Assembly: GCF_001667375.1 (NCBI RefSeq)
Contig: NZ_LZIN01000038.1
Span: 166,806 to 230,805 of the forward strand
Direction of reading: 5' to 3'
Origin: Mycolicibacter sinensis
GTDB taxonomy: Bacteria; Actinomycetota; Actinomycetes; Mycobacteriales; Mycobacteriaceae
DNA length: 64,000 nt
The position numbers and the translations under genes were made by a program. This document shows positions 17,816-29,784 of this stretch, piece after piece (position 1 is the first letter of the stretch; each line of letters opens with the position of its first letter). Below the pieces are notes generated by a model. The model saw only the letters and a program-made list of their open reading frames with translations, did not search any database and was not told where the DNA came from.

Positions 17816-19038
17816 GCGATCCCTGGTGGCTGATGCTAGTCAAGGTGCTGGGCATCTTCGGATTCCTGGTGCTGACGGTGCTGTTGGCGATCGTCATCGA
17901 GCGAAAGGTGCTGGGGCGCATGCAGATGCGGCCCGGACCCAACCGGGTGGGGCCGAAGGGCTGGCTGCAGAGCCTCGCCGACGGCATCAAGCTGGCCCTG
18001 AAGGAGGACATCACCCCCGCCGGCGTCGACCGGGCGATCTACGTGATGGCGCCGGTCATCTCGACGGTGCCGGCGATCACCGCGTTCGCGGTGATGCCGC
18101 TCGGGCCGGAAGTCAGCATCTTCGGCCATCGCACCGCGTTGCAGCTGGCCGACCTGCCGATCGCGGTGCTGTTCATCCTGGCGATGTCGTCGATCGGGGT
18201 GTACGGCATCATCCTGGCCGGCTGGTCGTCGGGGTCGGTCTACCCGCTGCTGGGCGGTATCCGCTCCACCGCCCAGGTGATCTCCTACGAGGTCGCGATG
18301 GGGCTGTCGTTCGCGGCGGTGTTCCTCTACGCCGGCACGATGTCCACCTCGGGCATCGTGGCCGCCCAGGACCGGATGTGGTTCACCTTCCTGTTGATGC
18401 CGTCGTTCCTGGTCTATGTGACCGCGATGGTCGGCGAGACCAACCGCGCACCGTTCGACCTGCCCGAGGCCGAGGGCGAGCTGGTCGGCGGCTTCCACAC
18501 CGAGTACTCGTCGCTGAAGTTCGCGCTGTTCTTCCTGGCCGAATACATCAACATCGCAACGGTTTCGGCGCTCGCCGTCACCTTGTTCTTCGGCGGCTGG
18601 CACGCACCGTTCCCGATCAACCTGTGGGCCGGCGCCAACTCCGGATGGTGGCCGCTGCTGTGGTTCACCGCCAAGGTATGGGGTTTCATCTTCATCTTCA
18701 TCTGGCTGCGGGCCACCCTGCCCCGGCTGCGCTACGACCAGTTCATGGCGCTGGGCTGGAAGATCCTGATCCCGCTGGCGCTGGCCTGGGTGCTGGTCGC
18801 CGGGGTGCTGCGCAGCCTGCGCAATGACGGCTACCAGCACTGGCAAGTGGTGCTGATAGCCATCAGCACGCTCACCACAGTGGCGGTGCTGATGGCACTG
18901 CATCGCCGGTTCAGGGCGGTCAACACCCGGCGGGCCGCACCCGCGCCACCGCCCGTCACCGCTTCGGGGGGATCGTTCCCGACACCCCCGCTGCCGCAGC
19001 GCGATTCACCGCGGGTCAAGGAGGATGTCAATGGCTAG
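17812..19038 (+). CDS. nuoH: NADH-quinone oxidoreductase subunit H
   Basis: A 408-aa polytopic membrane subunit (ND1 type) that connects the peripheral arm to the proton-pumping arm and forms part of the quinone channel. [21 protein letters not shown] lies after the first helix; the acidic loop [20 protein letters not shown] and the [16 protein letters not shown] helix are diagnostic. A hydrophilic, proline-rich tail of about 45 residues follows the last helix. It ends inside the start region of nuoI. Confidence 0.97.
   Translation: MSDPWWLMLVKVLGIFGFLVLTVLLAIVIERKVLGRMQMRPGPNRVGPKGWLQSLADGIKLALKEDITPAGVDRAIYVMAPVISTVPAITAFAVMPLGPEVSIFGHRTALQLADLPIAVLFILAMSSIGVYGIILAGWSSGSVYPLLGGIRSTAQVISYEVAMGLSFAAVFLYAGTMSTSGIVAAQDRMWFTFLLMPSFLVYVTAMVGETNRAPFDLPEAEGELVGGFHTEYSSLKFALFFLAEYINIATVSALAVTLFFGGWHAPFPINLWAGANSGWWPLLWFTAKVWGFIFIFIWLRATLPRLRYDQFMALGWKILIPLALAWVLVAGVLRSLRNDGYQHWQVVLIAISTLTTVAVLMALHRRFRAVNTRRAAPAPPPVTASGGSFPTPPLPQRDSPRVKEDVNG
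19018..19024 (+). promoter_or_regulatory. Ribosome binding site that decides the nuoI start
   Basis: AAGGAGG at 19018-19024 is immediately followed by one in-frame ATG (19025, zero spacing) and a second at 19031 (6-nt spacing). Only the second has workable spacing. The site lies inside the end of nuoH. Confidence 0.7.
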
Positions 19039-19600
19039 GATCAGAGACGCTCTGGCCGGATTTGGCGTCACCTGGAAGACGATGTTCAAACGGCCGATCA
19101 ACGACGGCTACCCGGAGCACAAGAAGCCGACGGCGCGGCGCTACCACGGGCGCCACCAACTCAACCGGCACCCGGACGGCCTGGAGAAGTGCATCGGCTG
19201 CGAGCTGTGCGCCTGGGCCTGTCCGGCCGACGCCATCTATGTCGAGGCCGCCGACAACACCGACGACGAACGCTTCTCCCCTGGCGAACGCTACGGCCGT
19301 GTCTACCAGATCAACTACCTGCGCTGTATCGGGTGCGGCCTGTGCATCGAGGCCTGCCCCACCCGCGCGCTGACCATGACCAACGACTACGAGATGGCCG
19401 CCGACAATCGCGCCGACCTGATCCTGGAACGCCACCAGTTGCTGGCACCGCTGGAGCCCGGGATGACCGCGCCGCCGCACCCGATGCCGCCCGGCGCCAC
19501 CGACAAGGACTACTACCTGGGCCGGGTCGGCCCCGACGGACTCGATGAGGACCCGGACCTGTTCGTCATGCTCGACCGCAAGAAACAGGGCAAGGCCTGA
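19031..19600 (+). CDS. nuoI: NADH-quinone oxidoreductase subunit I
   Basis: A 189-aa, 23-kDa-type ferredoxin subunit. Two complete 4Fe-4S motifs, [16 protein letters not shown] and [16 protein letters not shown], bind clusters N6a and N6b that bridge NuoG/NuoF electrons to NuoB. I choose ATG 19031 over ATG 19025 because of ribosome-site spacing. It overlaps the last codons of nuoH, and its TGA overlaps the nuoJ ATG. Confidence 0.95.
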   Translation: MARIRDALAGFGVTWKTMFKRPINDGYPEHKKPTARRYHGRHQLNRHPDGLEKCIGCELCAWACPADAIYVEAADNTDDERFSPGERYGRVYQINYLRCIGCGLCIEACPTRALTMTNDYEMAADNRADLILERHQLLAPLEPGMTAPPHPMPPGATDKDYYLGRVGPDGLDEDPDLFVMLDRKKQGKA

Positions 19601-20403
19601 TGGACGCCACACTTCTTGCCGCCGACCTCGTCGTCCGCACCTCCACCGGAGAGGCGGTGACATTCTGGATCCTGGGCGCCGTGGCGCTGGTCGGTGCGGT
19701 CGGAGTCGTCACCGCCGCCAAGGCGGTGTATTCGGCGTTGTTCCTGGCGATGACGATGCTCGCGCTGGCCGTGTTCTATTTCGTTCAGGACGCGATGTTC
19801 CTCGGTGTGGTGCAGATCGTGGTCTACACCGGCGCGGTGATGATGCTGTTCCTGTTCGTGATGATGCTGATCGGCGTCGACTCCGCCGAGTCTCTGGTGG
19901 AGACCCTGCGTGGCCAGCGGATCGCCTCGACGCTCGCCGGTATCGGCTTCGGGGTGCTGCTGATCGCCGGAATCGGCGGCGCCACCGTACACCTGCGCCG
20001 GATCGGCGCTCCCGCCGCGGCGACCGGCAGCTCGGCCGAAGTGGGCCAGAGCAACGTCGAGGGACTCGCGGCGCTGATCTTCACCCGCTACCTCTGGGCG
20101 TTCGAACTCACCAGTGCATTGCTGATCACCGCGGTGGTCGCGGCCATGGTGCTGACGCATCGCGAGCGCCTGCGACCCCGGATGACGCAGCGGGAGCTGT
20201 CCATCCGGCGCTTCCGGGCCGGCCACCGACCCACGCCGCTGCCGACGCCGGGCGTCTACGCCCGCCACAACGCCGTCGACATCGCCGCACGGCTGCCCGA
20301 CGGCTCCTACTCGGAACTGTCGGTGTCGGACACCTTGCAGCACCGCTGGGTCGGCGCCACCGGCAACGCGGTGCATGCACCCGGGGAGGAGTCAGACCAG
20401 TGA
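19600..20403 (+). CDS. nuoJ: NADH-quinone oxidoreductase subunit J
   Basis: A 267-aa membrane subunit (ND6 type). Hydrophobic helices are followed by [20 protein letters not shown], the conserved pi-bulge helix region, and [15 protein letters not shown] long hydrophilic C-terminal tail of about 80 residues ends the protein, as in other actinobacterial NuoJ. It overlaps nuoI (TGATG) and nuoK (GTGA). Confidence 0.95.
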   Translation: MDATLLAADLVVRTSTGEAVTFWILGAVALVGAVGVVTAAKAVYSALFLAMTMLALAVFYFVQDAMFLGVVQIVVYTGAVMMLFLFVMMLIGVDSAESLVETLRGQRIASTLAGIGFGVLLIAGIGGATVHLRRIGAPAAATGSSAEVGQSNVEGLAALIFTRYLWAFELTSALLITAVVAAMVLTHRERLRPRMTQRELSIRRFRAGHRPTPLPTPGVYARHNAVDIAARLPDGSYSELSVSDTLQHRWVGATGNAVHAPGEESDQ

Positions 20404-20699
20404 ATCCGGAGAACTATCTCTACCTGTCGGCGATGCTGTTCACCCTCGGCGCCACCGGAGTGATGTTGCGGCGCAACGCGTTGGTGATGTTCATGTGCGT
20501 CGAGCTGATGCTCAATGCCGCCAACCTGGCGTTCGTCACCTTCGCCCGGCTGCACACCCAGCTCGACGGCCAGATGGTGGCGTTCTTCACGATGGTCGTC
20601 GCCGCCTGCGAGGTGGTGATCGGCCTGGCCATCATCATGACGATCTTCCGGGCCCGGCGATCGGTGTCGGTCGACGACGCGAACCTACTGCGCGGCTAG
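20400..20699 (+). CDS. nuoK: NADH-quinone oxidoreductase subunit K
   Basis: A 99-aa membrane subunit (ND4L type) with three transmembrane helices. [14 protein letters not shown] contains the conserved membrane glutamate of the E-channel, and a second acidic residue lies in [14 protein letters not shown] start at 20400 overlaps the nuoJ stop; the open frame continues upstream but only this part is NuoK. Confidence 0.95.
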   Translation: MNPENYLYLSAMLFTLGATGVMLRRNALVMFMCVELMLNAANLAFVTFARLHTQLDGQMVAFFTMVVAACEVVIGLAIIMTIFRARRSVSVDDANLLRG

Positions 20700-20713
20700 G
20701 AGTGGGAAGCTCA

Positions 20714-22651
20714 ATGACGAATCTGAGCCAGCTGAGCTGGCTGCTGGTAGCCCTGCCGGCGGCCGGCGCGCTGATCCTGTTGCTCGGCGGGCGGCGGACC
20801 GACCGGTGGGGGCACCTGCTGGGCTCTGCCACCGTCCTCGGGTCGTTCGGGATCGGACTGGCGCTGCTGGCCGACATGCTGGGCCGGCCGGGCGAGGACC
20901 GGGCGATCCACACCCACCTGTTCAGCTGGGTTCCGGTCGGCGCCCTGCAGGTCGACTTCGGGGTGCTGATCGACCCGCTGTCGATCTGCTTCGTGCTGCT
21001 GATCAGTGGCGTGGGCGCGTTGATCCACATCTACTCGATCGGCTACATGGCTGCAGACCCCGATCGCCGACGGTTCTTCGCCTACCTGAACCTGTTCGTC
21101 GCGTCGATGCTGCTGCTGGTCGTGGCCGACAACTACCTGGGCCTCTACGTAGGCTGGGAAGGCGTCGGCCTGGCGTCCTACCTGCTGATCGGGTTCTGGT
21201 ACGCCCGGCCGGTTGCCGCGGCCGCCGGCAAGAAGGCGTTCGTGTCCAACCGGGTCGGCGACTTCGGGTTGTCGCTGGCGATGTTCGCCATGTTCGCCGG
21301 CTTCGGCACACTGTCCTTCGACGGATTGTTCAGCGCGGTCGGCGACGCCGGACCCAGCGGACTCACCACCGCGATCGGCTTGCTGCTGCTGCTGGGGGCG
21401 TGCGCCAAGTCCGCCCAGGTCCCGCTGCAGGCCTGGTTGTTCGACGCGATGGAGGGTCCCACCCCGGTGTCGGCGCTCATCCATGCCGCCACCATGGTGA
21501 CCGCCGGGGTGTACCTGATCGTGCGCTCCGGCCCGGTGTACGACCTGTCGGCCGACGCCCGGCTGGCGGTGGTGGTGGTGGGTGCGGTCACGCTGCTCTT
21601 CGGTGCGATCATCGGCTGCGCCAAAGACGACATCAAGCGGGCGCTGGCCGCCTCCACCGTCAGCCAGATCGGTTACATGGTGCTGGCCGCGGGGCTCGGC
21701 CCGGCCGGCTATGCCGTCGCGATCCTGCACCTGCTCACCCACGGCTTCTTCAAAGCCGGGCTGTTCCTGGGTTCGGGTTCAGTGATGCACGGGATGAACG
21801 ACGAGCAGGACATGCGCCGCTACGGCGCGTTGCGCGCCTTCATGCCGGTGACGTTCGTGACGTTCGGTATCTGCTACCTGGCGATCATCGGGGTGCCGCC
21901 GTTCGCCGGCTTCTACTCCAAGGACGCCATCATCGAGGCCGCACTGGCCACCGGCGGAACCCGAGGCTGGATCCTGGGCGCGGTGACGATCCTGGGTGCG
22001 GGCATCACCGCCTTCTACATGACCCGGGTGATGCTGATGACGTTCGGCGGCGAACGCCGCTGGGCCGCCGAAGAGAGCGAGGTGAGCGCGGAGCGGGCAC
22101 TGCAGCACCCGCACGAATCTCCGCGGGTGATGACCTGGCCGATGATCGTGCTGGCGGCCGGCGCAGTGGTCTCCGGCGCCGCGCTGGCCATCGGCGGGCG
22201 CCTGGAGCACTGGCTGGAACCGGTGGTGAGCCCGGTGGCCGGTGCGGCCCACGAGACGGCGCACGCCATTCCGGCCTGGCTCACCGGTGCCATCACCCTG
22301 GGCATCGTGCTGCTCGGCGCCGGGGTCGCCTACCGCCTGTACGGCCGCAAACCGATACCGGTCACGGCACCTACCGATGTGTCGCCGCTGACGGTGGCGG
22401 CCCGCCAGTATCTCTACGGCGATGCCTTCAACGAGGAGGTGTTCATGCGTCCGGGTAACCGACTGGCGCAAGGCCTGGTCGAAGTCGACGACCGGGCGGT
22501 GGACGGTTCGGTCAACGCCCTGGCCGGGCTGGTGGCGATCGGGTCGTATCTGATGCGCCGCGTGCAGACCGGCTTCGTGCGCTCCTATGCACTGACGATG
22601 CTGGCCGGCACGGTGCTGGTCGTGGTGGTAGTGCTGGCGGTGCAACTGTGA
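20714..22651 (+). CDS. nuoL: NADH-quinone oxidoreductase subunit L
   Basis: A 645-aa antiporter-like proton-pumping subunit (ND5 type). The conserved [16 protein letters not shown] segment holds the functional glutamate, and the broken helix contains [33 protein letters not shown] carries the central-axis His and Lys. The extended C-terminus supplies the long lateral helix. I take ATG 20714; an in-frame GTG at 20702 is possible. Its GTGA end overlaps nuoM. Confidence 0.96.
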   Translation: MTNLSQLSWLLVALPAAGALILLLGGRRTDRWGHLLGSATVLGSFGIGLALLADMLGRPGEDRAIHTHLFSWVPVGALQVDFGVLIDPLSICFVLLISGVGALIHIYSIGYMAADPDRRRFFAYLNLFVASMLLLVVADNYLGLYVGWEGVGLASYLLIGFWYARPVAAAAGKKAFVSNRVGDFGLSLAMFAMFAGFGTLSFDGLFSAVGDAGPSGLTTAIGLLLLLGACAKSAQVPLQAWLFDAMEGPTPVSALIHAATMVTAGVYLIVRSGPVYDLSADARLAVVVVGAVTLLFGAIIGCAKDDIKRALAASTVSQIGYMVLAAGLGPAGYAVAILHLLTHGFFKAGLFLGSGSVMHGMNDEQDMRRYGALRAFMPVTFVTFGICYLAIIGVPPFAGFYSKDAIIEAALATGGTRGWILGAVTILGAGITAFYMTRVMLMTFGGERRWAAEESEVSAERALQHPHESPRVMTWPMIVLAAGAVVSGAALAIGGRLEHWLEPVVSPVAGAAHETAHAIPAWLTGAITLGIVLLGAGVAYRLYGRKPIPVTAPTDVSPLTVAARQYLYGDAFNEEVFMRPGNRLAQGLVEVDDRAVDGSVNALAGLVAIGSYLMRRVQTGFVRSYALTMLAGTVLVVVVVLAVQL

Positions 22652-24210
22652 ACATGAACCTGCCCTGGCTGAGCCTGCTGTGGCTGCTGCCGTTGGTCGG
22701 CGCCGGCCTGGTCATCGTGTTGCCGGCCGGGGCCGCGCGGCTGGCGAAGTGGACCGGCCTGTTGGTGAGCCTGGTGACGCTGGCGGTGGCGATCGTGGTC
22801 ACCGTCGGCTTCGACACCACGCCCGTCGCCGCGCCCTACCAGTTCGTCGAATCCCATTCCTGGATACCGGCGTTCGGGGCTAGCTACACCCTCGGCGTGG
22901 ACGGAATCGCGGTGGTGCTGGCGCTGCTGACCGCCGGCCTGGTGCCGCTGCTGATGCTGGCCGGCTGGAATGACGGCGGTGAACGCACCCGCGGCCCGCA
23001 CGCCTTCGCCGCGCTGACGCTGACCGTCGAGGCGATGGTGCTGATCTCGCTGGTCTCGCTGGATGTGCTGCTGTTCTACGTGTTCTTCGAGGCGATGCTG
23101 ATCCCGATGTACTTCATGATCGGCGGCTTCGGCAACGGCGCCAAACGCTCGCAAGCGGCCTTGAAATTCCTGCTGTACAACCTGTTCGGCGGCCTGATCA
23201 TGCTGGCCGCGGTGATCGGCGTGTACGTGGTGAGCGCCCGGGAGGGCTCCTCGGGGGGCACCTTCGACTTCCGCGAACTGGTCTCGCTGTTCTCCTCGGC
23301 GACCACCACCGTGGACCCGGGTGTGCTCAAGCTGCTGTTCGCCGGTTTCATGTTCGCGTTCGCGGTCAAGGCTCCGCTGTGGCCGCTGCACCGGTGGCTG
23401 CCCGACGCGGCGGTGGAATCCACCCCCGCCACCGCGGTGCTGATGATGGCGGTCATGGACAAGGTGGGCACCTTCGGCATGCTGCGCTACTGCCTGCAGC
23501 TGTTCCCGGACGCCTCAACGTATTTCCGCCCGGCCATCATCGTGCTGGCGGTGATCGGGGTGGTCTACGGCGCGATGGTGGCGATCGGCCAGCGCGACAT
23601 CATGCGGCTGATCGCCTACACGTCTATCTCGCACTTCGGCTTCATCATCCTGGGGATCTTCGTGATGACCAGCCAGGGCCAGAGCGGGTCGACGCTGTAC
23701 ATGCTCAACCACGGGCTGTCCACTGCGGCACTGTTCCTGATCGCCGGGTTCTTGATCTCCCGGCGCGGCGGCACCCGGTCGATCGCCGACTACGGCGGCG
23801 TACAGAAGGTGGCCCCCGTCATGGCCGGCACCTTCATGGTCGCGGCGATGGCCACCCTGTCGCTGCCCGGACTCGCCCCGTTTATCAGCGAATTCCTGGT
23901 ATTGCTGGGCACTTTCAACCGGTACTGGCTGGCGGCGACGATCGGCACCACCGCACTGGTGCTGTCATCGATCTACATGCTGTGGCTCTACCAGCGGGTG
24001 ATGACCGGCCCGGTCACCGCCGGCAACGAACGCATCCGCGATCTGGTGCCGCGCGAACTCGTCGTCGTCGCACCGCTGCTCGCGCTGCTGCTGTTCCTGG
24101 GCTTCTACCCGAAACCGGTGCTGGACATCATCAACCCGGGCGTCGAGCACACCTTGACCACGATCGGCCAGACCGACCCGGCACCGCTGACCGCTGAGGG
24201 GGCGCACTGA
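22648..24210 (+). CDS. nuoM: NADH-quinone oxidoreductase subunit M
   Basis: A 520-aa antiporter-like subunit (ND4 type). [19 protein letters not shown] contains the key glutamate, and [18 protein letters not shown] and [11 protein letters not shown] are conserved. [15 protein letters not shown] is the second discontinuous-helix region. GTG 22648 overlaps the nuoL stop; an in-frame ATG lies two codons later. It forms one of the distal proton channels. Confidence 0.96.
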   Translation: MNMNLPWLSLLWLLPLVGAGLVIVLPAGAARLAKWTGLLVSLVTLAVAIVVTVGFDTTPVAAPYQFVESHSWIPAFGASYTLGVDGIAVVLALLTAGLVPLLMLAGWNDGGERTRGPHAFAALTLTVEAMVLISLVSLDVLLFYVFFEAMLIPMYFMIGGFGNGAKRSQAALKFLLYNLFGGLIMLAAVIGVYVVSAREGSSGGTFDFRELVSLFSSATTTVDPGVLKLLFAGFMFAFAVKAPLWPLHRWLPDAAVESTPATAVLMMAVMDKVGTFGMLRYCLQLFPDASTYFRPAIIVLAVIGVVYGAMVAIGQRDIMRLIAYTSISHFGFIILGIFVMTSQGQSGSTLYMLNHGLSTAALFLIAGFLISRRGGTRSIADYGGVQKVAPVMAGTFMVAAMATLSLPGLAPFISEFLVLLGTFNRYWLAATIGTTALVLSSIYMLWLYQRVMTGPVTAGNERIRDLVPRELVVVAPLLALLLFLGFYPKPVLDIINPGVEHTLTTIGQTDPAPLTAEGAH

Positions 24211-24211
24211 C

Positions 24212-25795
24212 ATGTCGGGCATGCCAACACCCCACATCGAATACGACCTTCTGCTGCCACTGCTGATCGTCTTCGGCACCGCGGTCACCGGCGTGCTCTT
24301 CGAGGCGTTCGTGGCACGGCGGGCGCGCTACCTGGTGCAGGTCCTGCTGGCCGCCGGCGGACTGACCGCCGCGTTCGCCGCCATCGTCGCCGTGGGCCGG
24401 GATTTGCCGGCCGCCGGCCACACCGCGGTGCTGGGCGCGGTGGCGGTCGACCGGCCGGTGCTGGTGCTGCAGGGCACGATACTGCTGGTCGGGATCATGG
24501 CCGTCGTCTTCATCGCCGAACGCAACGTCGGCGCCACCGAGGGACCGGGCGCCGCCACCGCCACGCCCCGGGGGCTGGATTCGTTCACCCCGCAGGCGTC
24601 CGCGGTCCCGGGCAGCGCCGCCGAACTCGACGCCGCCCGCAGCGGGTTCACCCAGACCGAGGTGTTCCCGCTGACCGTGCTGGCGGTCGGCGGCATGCTG
24701 GTGTTCCCCGCGGCCAACGACCTGGTCACCATGTTCGTGGCCCTGGAAGTGCTCTCGCTGCCGCTGTATCTGCTGTGCGGGCTGGCCCGCTATCGTCGCC
24801 TGCTATCGCAGGAAGCGGCGCTGAAATACTTTCTGCTGGGCGCGTTCTCCTCGGCGCTGTTCCTGTTCGGCGCGGCCCTGATCTATGGCGCGACGGCATC
24901 GCTGGCACTGCCTGAAATCGGCGAGCAGTTGTTCGCCCACAGCCGCGATCCGCTGGCGCTGATCGGCGCCGGGCTGTTGTTGGTGGGGCTGTTCTTCAAG
25001 GTCGGCGCCGTACCGTTTCACTCCTGGGTGCCCGACGTCTATGTCGGCGCGCCCACACCGATCACCGGATTCATGGCGGCCGCCACCAAGGTCGCCGCAT
25101 TCGGGGCGATGCTGCGGATCGTCTATGTGGCACTGCCGGCCCTGCACGACCAGTGGCGTCCGCTGCTGTGGCTGATCTCGGTGCTGACCATGGTGGTCGC
25201 GACCATCGCGGCGATCACCCAGACCGAGATCAAGCGGATGCTCGCCTACTCCTCGATCGCCCACGTGGGCTTCGTGCTGACCGGCGTGCTGGCCGCGATC
25301 CCGGCCGGTGTCTCCTCGACGCTGTTCTATCTGGTGGCCTACAGTTTCTCCACGGTGGGCGCCTTCGCGGTTGTGAACCTGATCCGCGGCTCGGGCGGCG
25401 AGGAAGAGCTGGACATGTCCCGGTGGGCCGGTCTGGGGCAGCGCTATCCCGTTGTGGGACTTCTGTTCTCAATGTTCCTGCTGGCCTTCGCGGGTATTCC
25501 GTTGACCAGCGGCTTCGTCAGCAAGTTCGCGGTCTTCAAGGCCGCCGCGGAGGGCGACGCCGTCCCGCTGGTGGTGATCGGCGTGGTCACCAGCGGCGTC
25601 GCCGCCTACTTCTACGTCCGGGTGATCGTGCTGATGTTTTTCACCGACTCCCCCGCCGATCCGCCGCAACTGGTGCTGCCCAGCGTCTGGAGCAAGGCGG
25701 CGATCGCGCTGTGCGCCGCGGTCACCATCGGGCTCGGCGTGTTCCCGCAGCCGTTGCTCGACCTGGTGCACGCCGCGACGATATTCGCCCGGTAG
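24212..25795 (+). CDS. nuoN: NADH-quinone oxidoreductase subunit N
   Basis: A 527-aa antiporter-like subunit (ND2 type) and the last gene of the nuo operon. FVALEVLSLPLYLLCG carries the conserved Glu. LLFKVG-type FFKVGAVPFHSWVPDVY and IKRMLAYSSIAHVGF are diagnostic. A hydrophilic insert with LDSFTPQASAVPGSAAELD near residues 115-135 is seen in mycobacterial NuoN. The ATG follows the nuoM stop by one base. Confidence 0.96.
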   Translation: MSGMPTPHIEYDLLLPLLIVFGTAVTGVLFEAFVARRARYLVQVLLAAGGLTAAFAAIVAVGRDLPAAGHTAVLGAVAVDRPVLVLQGTILLVGIMAVVFIAERNVGATEGPGAATATPRGLDSFTPQASAVPGSAAELDAARSGFTQTEVFPLTVLAVGGMLVFPAANDLVTMFVALEVLSLPLYLLCGLARYRRLLSQEAALKYFLLGAFSSALFLFGAALIYGATASLALPEIGEQLFAHSRDPLALIGAGLLLVGLFFKVGAVPFHSWVPDVYVGAPTPITGFMAAATKVAAFGAMLRIVYVALPALHDQWRPLLWLISVLTMVVATIAAITQTEIKRMLAYSSIAHVGFVLTGVLAAIPAGVSSTLFYLVAYSFSTVGAFAVVNLIRGSGGEEELDMSRWAGLGQRYPVVGLLFSMFLLAFAGIPLTSGFVSKFAVFKAAAEGDAVPLVVIGVVTSGVAAYFYVRVIVLMFFTDSPADPPQLVLPSVWSKAAIALCAAVTIGLGVFPQPLLDLVHAATIFAR

Positions 25796-25822
25796 CCGCT
25801 CGATGATGGTCATCATGGACTG

Positions 25823-26311
25823 ATGGACGACCAATCATTCGAGCGCCTGGCCGCGATGCTGGACTACAGCATGTTCGTGGTGACGACCGAGGCCACCGGG
25901 CATCGCTCGGGCTGCCTGGTCGGGTTCGCCACCCAGACCAGCTTGCAGCCGCCGCGGTTTCTGGTCGGGATATCCAAGCGCAATCACACCTTCGGGGTGG
26001 CGGCGCGCTCGCGGCACCTGGCCGTTCATGTGCTGGAACGCCGCAGCCTTGAGCTCGCCCGGCTGTTCGGCGGCCAGACCGGCGACGACACCGACAAGTT
26101 CCAGCACTGCAGCTGGCACACCGGCCCCGCGGGTATGCCGATCCTCGATGACGCCGCGGCCTGGTTCGTCGGCAAGACGCTGAGCCGTATCGAGCTCGGC
26201 GACCATCTGGGCTACCTGTTGGAGCCCGTCGCCGGGCATGCCTCCCGCCCGGCCGGGCGGCTGCTGGCGTTCTCCGACGTCGGCGACATCGAGCCCGGCC
26301 ACGACGCCTGA
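25823..26311 (+). CDS. Flavin reductase-like (FMN-binding split barrel) protein
   Basis: A 162-aa protein of the flavin-reductase domain family. It starts FERLAAMLDYSMFVVTTEATG and continues SGCLVGFATQTSLQPPRFLVG, the usual first half of the split barrel that binds FMN. It could supply reduced flavin to a monooxygenase or be a stand-alone FMN protein. It sits alone 27 bp after nuoN, probably with its own start, and converges with the oxidoreductase on the opposite strand. ATGATG-GT-CATCAT (25803-25816) just upstream is a small symmetric element of unknown meaning. Confidence 0.8.
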   Translation: MDDQSFERLAAMLDYSMFVVTTEATGHRSGCLVGFATQTSLQPPRFLVGISKRNHTFGVAARSRHLAVHVLERRSLELARLFGGQTGDDTDKFQHCSWHTGPAGMPILDDAAAWFVGKTLSRIELGDHLGYLLEPVAGHASRPAGRLLAFSDVGDIEPGHDA

Positions 26312-26319
26312 CTTGGAGC

Positions 26320-27312
26320 TCAGCTCGGCCGGCGCACCGGCAGGCCGGCAGCCTGGTAGATCGCGTCGATGACGGTCATGTTCTCGATCGCGTCCGCCGG
26401 CGTGGTGCGCACCGGTGCGCCGCGCAGCACCGCGTCGGCGAACGCGTCGAGCTGAAAGGCGTAGGAGGCCCGGTGGGTGAAGCGTTCGACGCGCTTGCCG
26501 TGCTGGGAGTGCACCCGCAGCCGGTGCAGGTACTGGGGCATCAGCGGGTTGAACGCCCGTAGCTCCCCCCGATCGCCGATTACCCGAGCACTGACCTGCA
26601 GCAGGTTCGTCGACCACAGTGAGCAGCGGATCGACCCGGTGTGTCCGGCCGGGAACCGCAACTGTGCCGTCATGGCGCGATCAATCTGCGGATCGCGCAG
26701 CTTCGCCTGTGCCGAAACGACTTCCGGGGTTGCCCTGCCGAAGGTGCGGGCCATGTGCACCGCATAACAGCCGGCGTCCATCAACGCGCCGCCGGCAAGC
26801 GAGAAGTCGTAGCGGATATCGGAGAACCGCGGCAGCGGGAAGCTCAGCGCGGCGTCCACCCGCCGCAGCGTGCCCAACTCCCCCGAGGCGATGATCTCCT
26901 CGATGCGCAACGTCATCGGGTGATACCGGTAGTGGAACGCCTCCATCACCACCCGGCCGGTTGCGGCGGCCACCTCGGCGATCTCGCGGGCTTCGACGGC
27001 GTTGGCGGTGAACGGCTTCTCGCACAGCACATGTTTGCCGGCAGTCAGCGCCGCGCGGGTCCAGCGCCCGTGCAGGTTGTTGGGCAGCGGGTTGTAGACC
27101 GCGTCGATGTCCGGATCGGCGATCAGGTCGTCGTAGCCATCGTGCACCCGGCCGATGCCGTGCTTGCGCGCAAAGGCGCGGGCACGTCCGCCATCGCGGG
27201 CCGCAACCGCGCCGACCACCACCTCGGGGTTATCGGCTGCGGGTTTGAGCAGCGATATCGGGGTGATCCGCGCCGCACCGAGCACCCCGATCCGCAGTCT
27301 GGAGGGGGTCAT
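26320..27312 (-). CDS. Gfo/Idh/MocA-family oxidoreductase
   Basis: A 330-aa NAD(P)-dependent oxidoreductase. The Rossmann start is RIGVLGAARI; YNPLPNNLHGRW and GKHVLCEKPFTANAVEARE contain the conserved EKP lysine; FHYRYHPM and AGGALMDAGCYAVHMAR carry active-site residues of the C-terminal domain. The family oxidises or reduces sugars, inositols and related compounds. It overlaps the upstream PIG-L gene by 4 bp, so the two likely act on the same sugar-containing metabolite. Confidence 0.88.
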   Translation of the reverse strand: MTPSRLRIGVLGAARITPISLLKPAADNPEVVVGAVAARDGGRARAFARKHGIGRVHDGYDDLIADPDIDAVYNPLPNNLHGRWTRAALTAGKHVLCEKPFTANAVEAREIAEVAAATGRVVMEAFHYRYHPMTLRIEEIIASGELGTLRRVDAALSFPLPRFSDIRYDFSLAGGALMDAGCYAVHMARTFGRATPEVVSAQAKLRDPQIDRAMTAQLRFPAGHTGSIRCSLWSTNLLQVSARVIGDRGELRAFNPLMPQYLHRLRVHSQHGKRVERFTHRASYAFQLDAFADAVLRGAPVRTTPADAIENMTVIDAIYQAAGLPVRRPS

Positions 27313-27995
27313 CGGTCCGTGGTCCTTTCCAGGATGAAACCGGCCACCCGCCGGCCGGCCAGCTCCGCGCTGGTCATGTCGATCACCGCCCGCGCCTGCT
27401 CGCGCACCGGAGTCTTCGGATCCAGCACCGATAGGTAGACCTCGTGCGCGGCCAGCGAATCCACCGCGGTGTCGAGGTAGCCGTCCACGATCTCGACGTG
27501 GGTGGGCGCCGGCCCGTTCTGGAACAGCCAGCGCGGCGGGTTGTCCAGCGCGTCCCAGACGTCGGTGACCGCGGCGGCGAACTCGATGTGGTCGGTTTGG
27601 TTGGGGGCACCCGGCGCGAAGTGCGCGCCGCCGTAGATCGCCACGACCACGTCGGGACGGACGTCGGCAAGCACCGAGGCAATCTTGGCGCGTAACGCCG
27701 GCGTGTTGCGGATGTTGCTGTCGGGGAAGTCCCAGAAGTCGACGTCCGGCACGCCCACGATGGCCGCCGCTCGCCGTTGCTCGGCCTCCCGGATCGGCCC
27801 GGCCTGCTGCGGATCCATCCCGGCGATGCCGGCCTCGCCGCGGCTGGCCAGCGCGTAGCGGACGGTCTTGCCGGCGGCGGTCCACTTGACGACCGCAGCA
27901 GCGGTGCCGTACTCGGGATCGTCGGGATGCGGCACCAGCACCAGAAGCGATGCCCAGTCGGCCGGGAAGGGCTGCGGTTCGGTCGAGGCGGACAT
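27309..27995 (-). CDS. PIG-L/LmbE-family deacetylase
   Basis: A 228-aa PIG-L family protein. PHPDDPEYG (22-30) is a variant of the HPDDE zinc motif and NQTDHIEF supplies the second His region. The family includes zinc-dependent N-acetylglucosaminyl deacetylases such as MshB. Lengths differ, and this is not MshB itself by the motif detail. It is followed directly by the Gfo/Idh gene; a small sugar-modifying pathway is inferred. The substrate is unknown. Confidence 0.82.
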   Translation of the reverse strand: MSASTEPQPFPADWASLLVLVPHPDDPEYGTAAAVVKWTAAGKTVRYALASRGEAGIAGMDPQQAGPIREAEQRRAAAIVGVPDVDFWDFPDSNIRNTPALRAKIASVLADVRPDVVVAIYGGAHFAPGAPNQTDHIEFAAAVTDVWDALDNPPRWLFQNGPAPTHVEIVDGYLDTAVDSLAAHEVYLSVLDPKTPVREQARAVIDMTSAELAGRRVAGFILERTTDR

Positions 27996-27999
27996 CGGG

Positions 28000-29783
<1,784 letters not shown>

Positions 29784-29784
<1 letters not shown>

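Noticed and set aside
17836..18903. 355-codon minus-strand frame opposite nuoH
   Set aside because: Composition is rich in Gln, His and Arg, as expected for the complement of membrane-protein codons; nuoH is unambiguous.
19025..19030. Earlier ATG for nuoI
   Set aside because: It directly abuts the AAGGAGG ribosome site with no spacer; the ATG at 19031 has 6-nt spacing.
25803..25816. ATGATG-GT-CATCAT symmetry before the flavin reductase gene
   Set aside because: Short, without an adjacent regulator gene, and may be chance; mentioned only with the gene.
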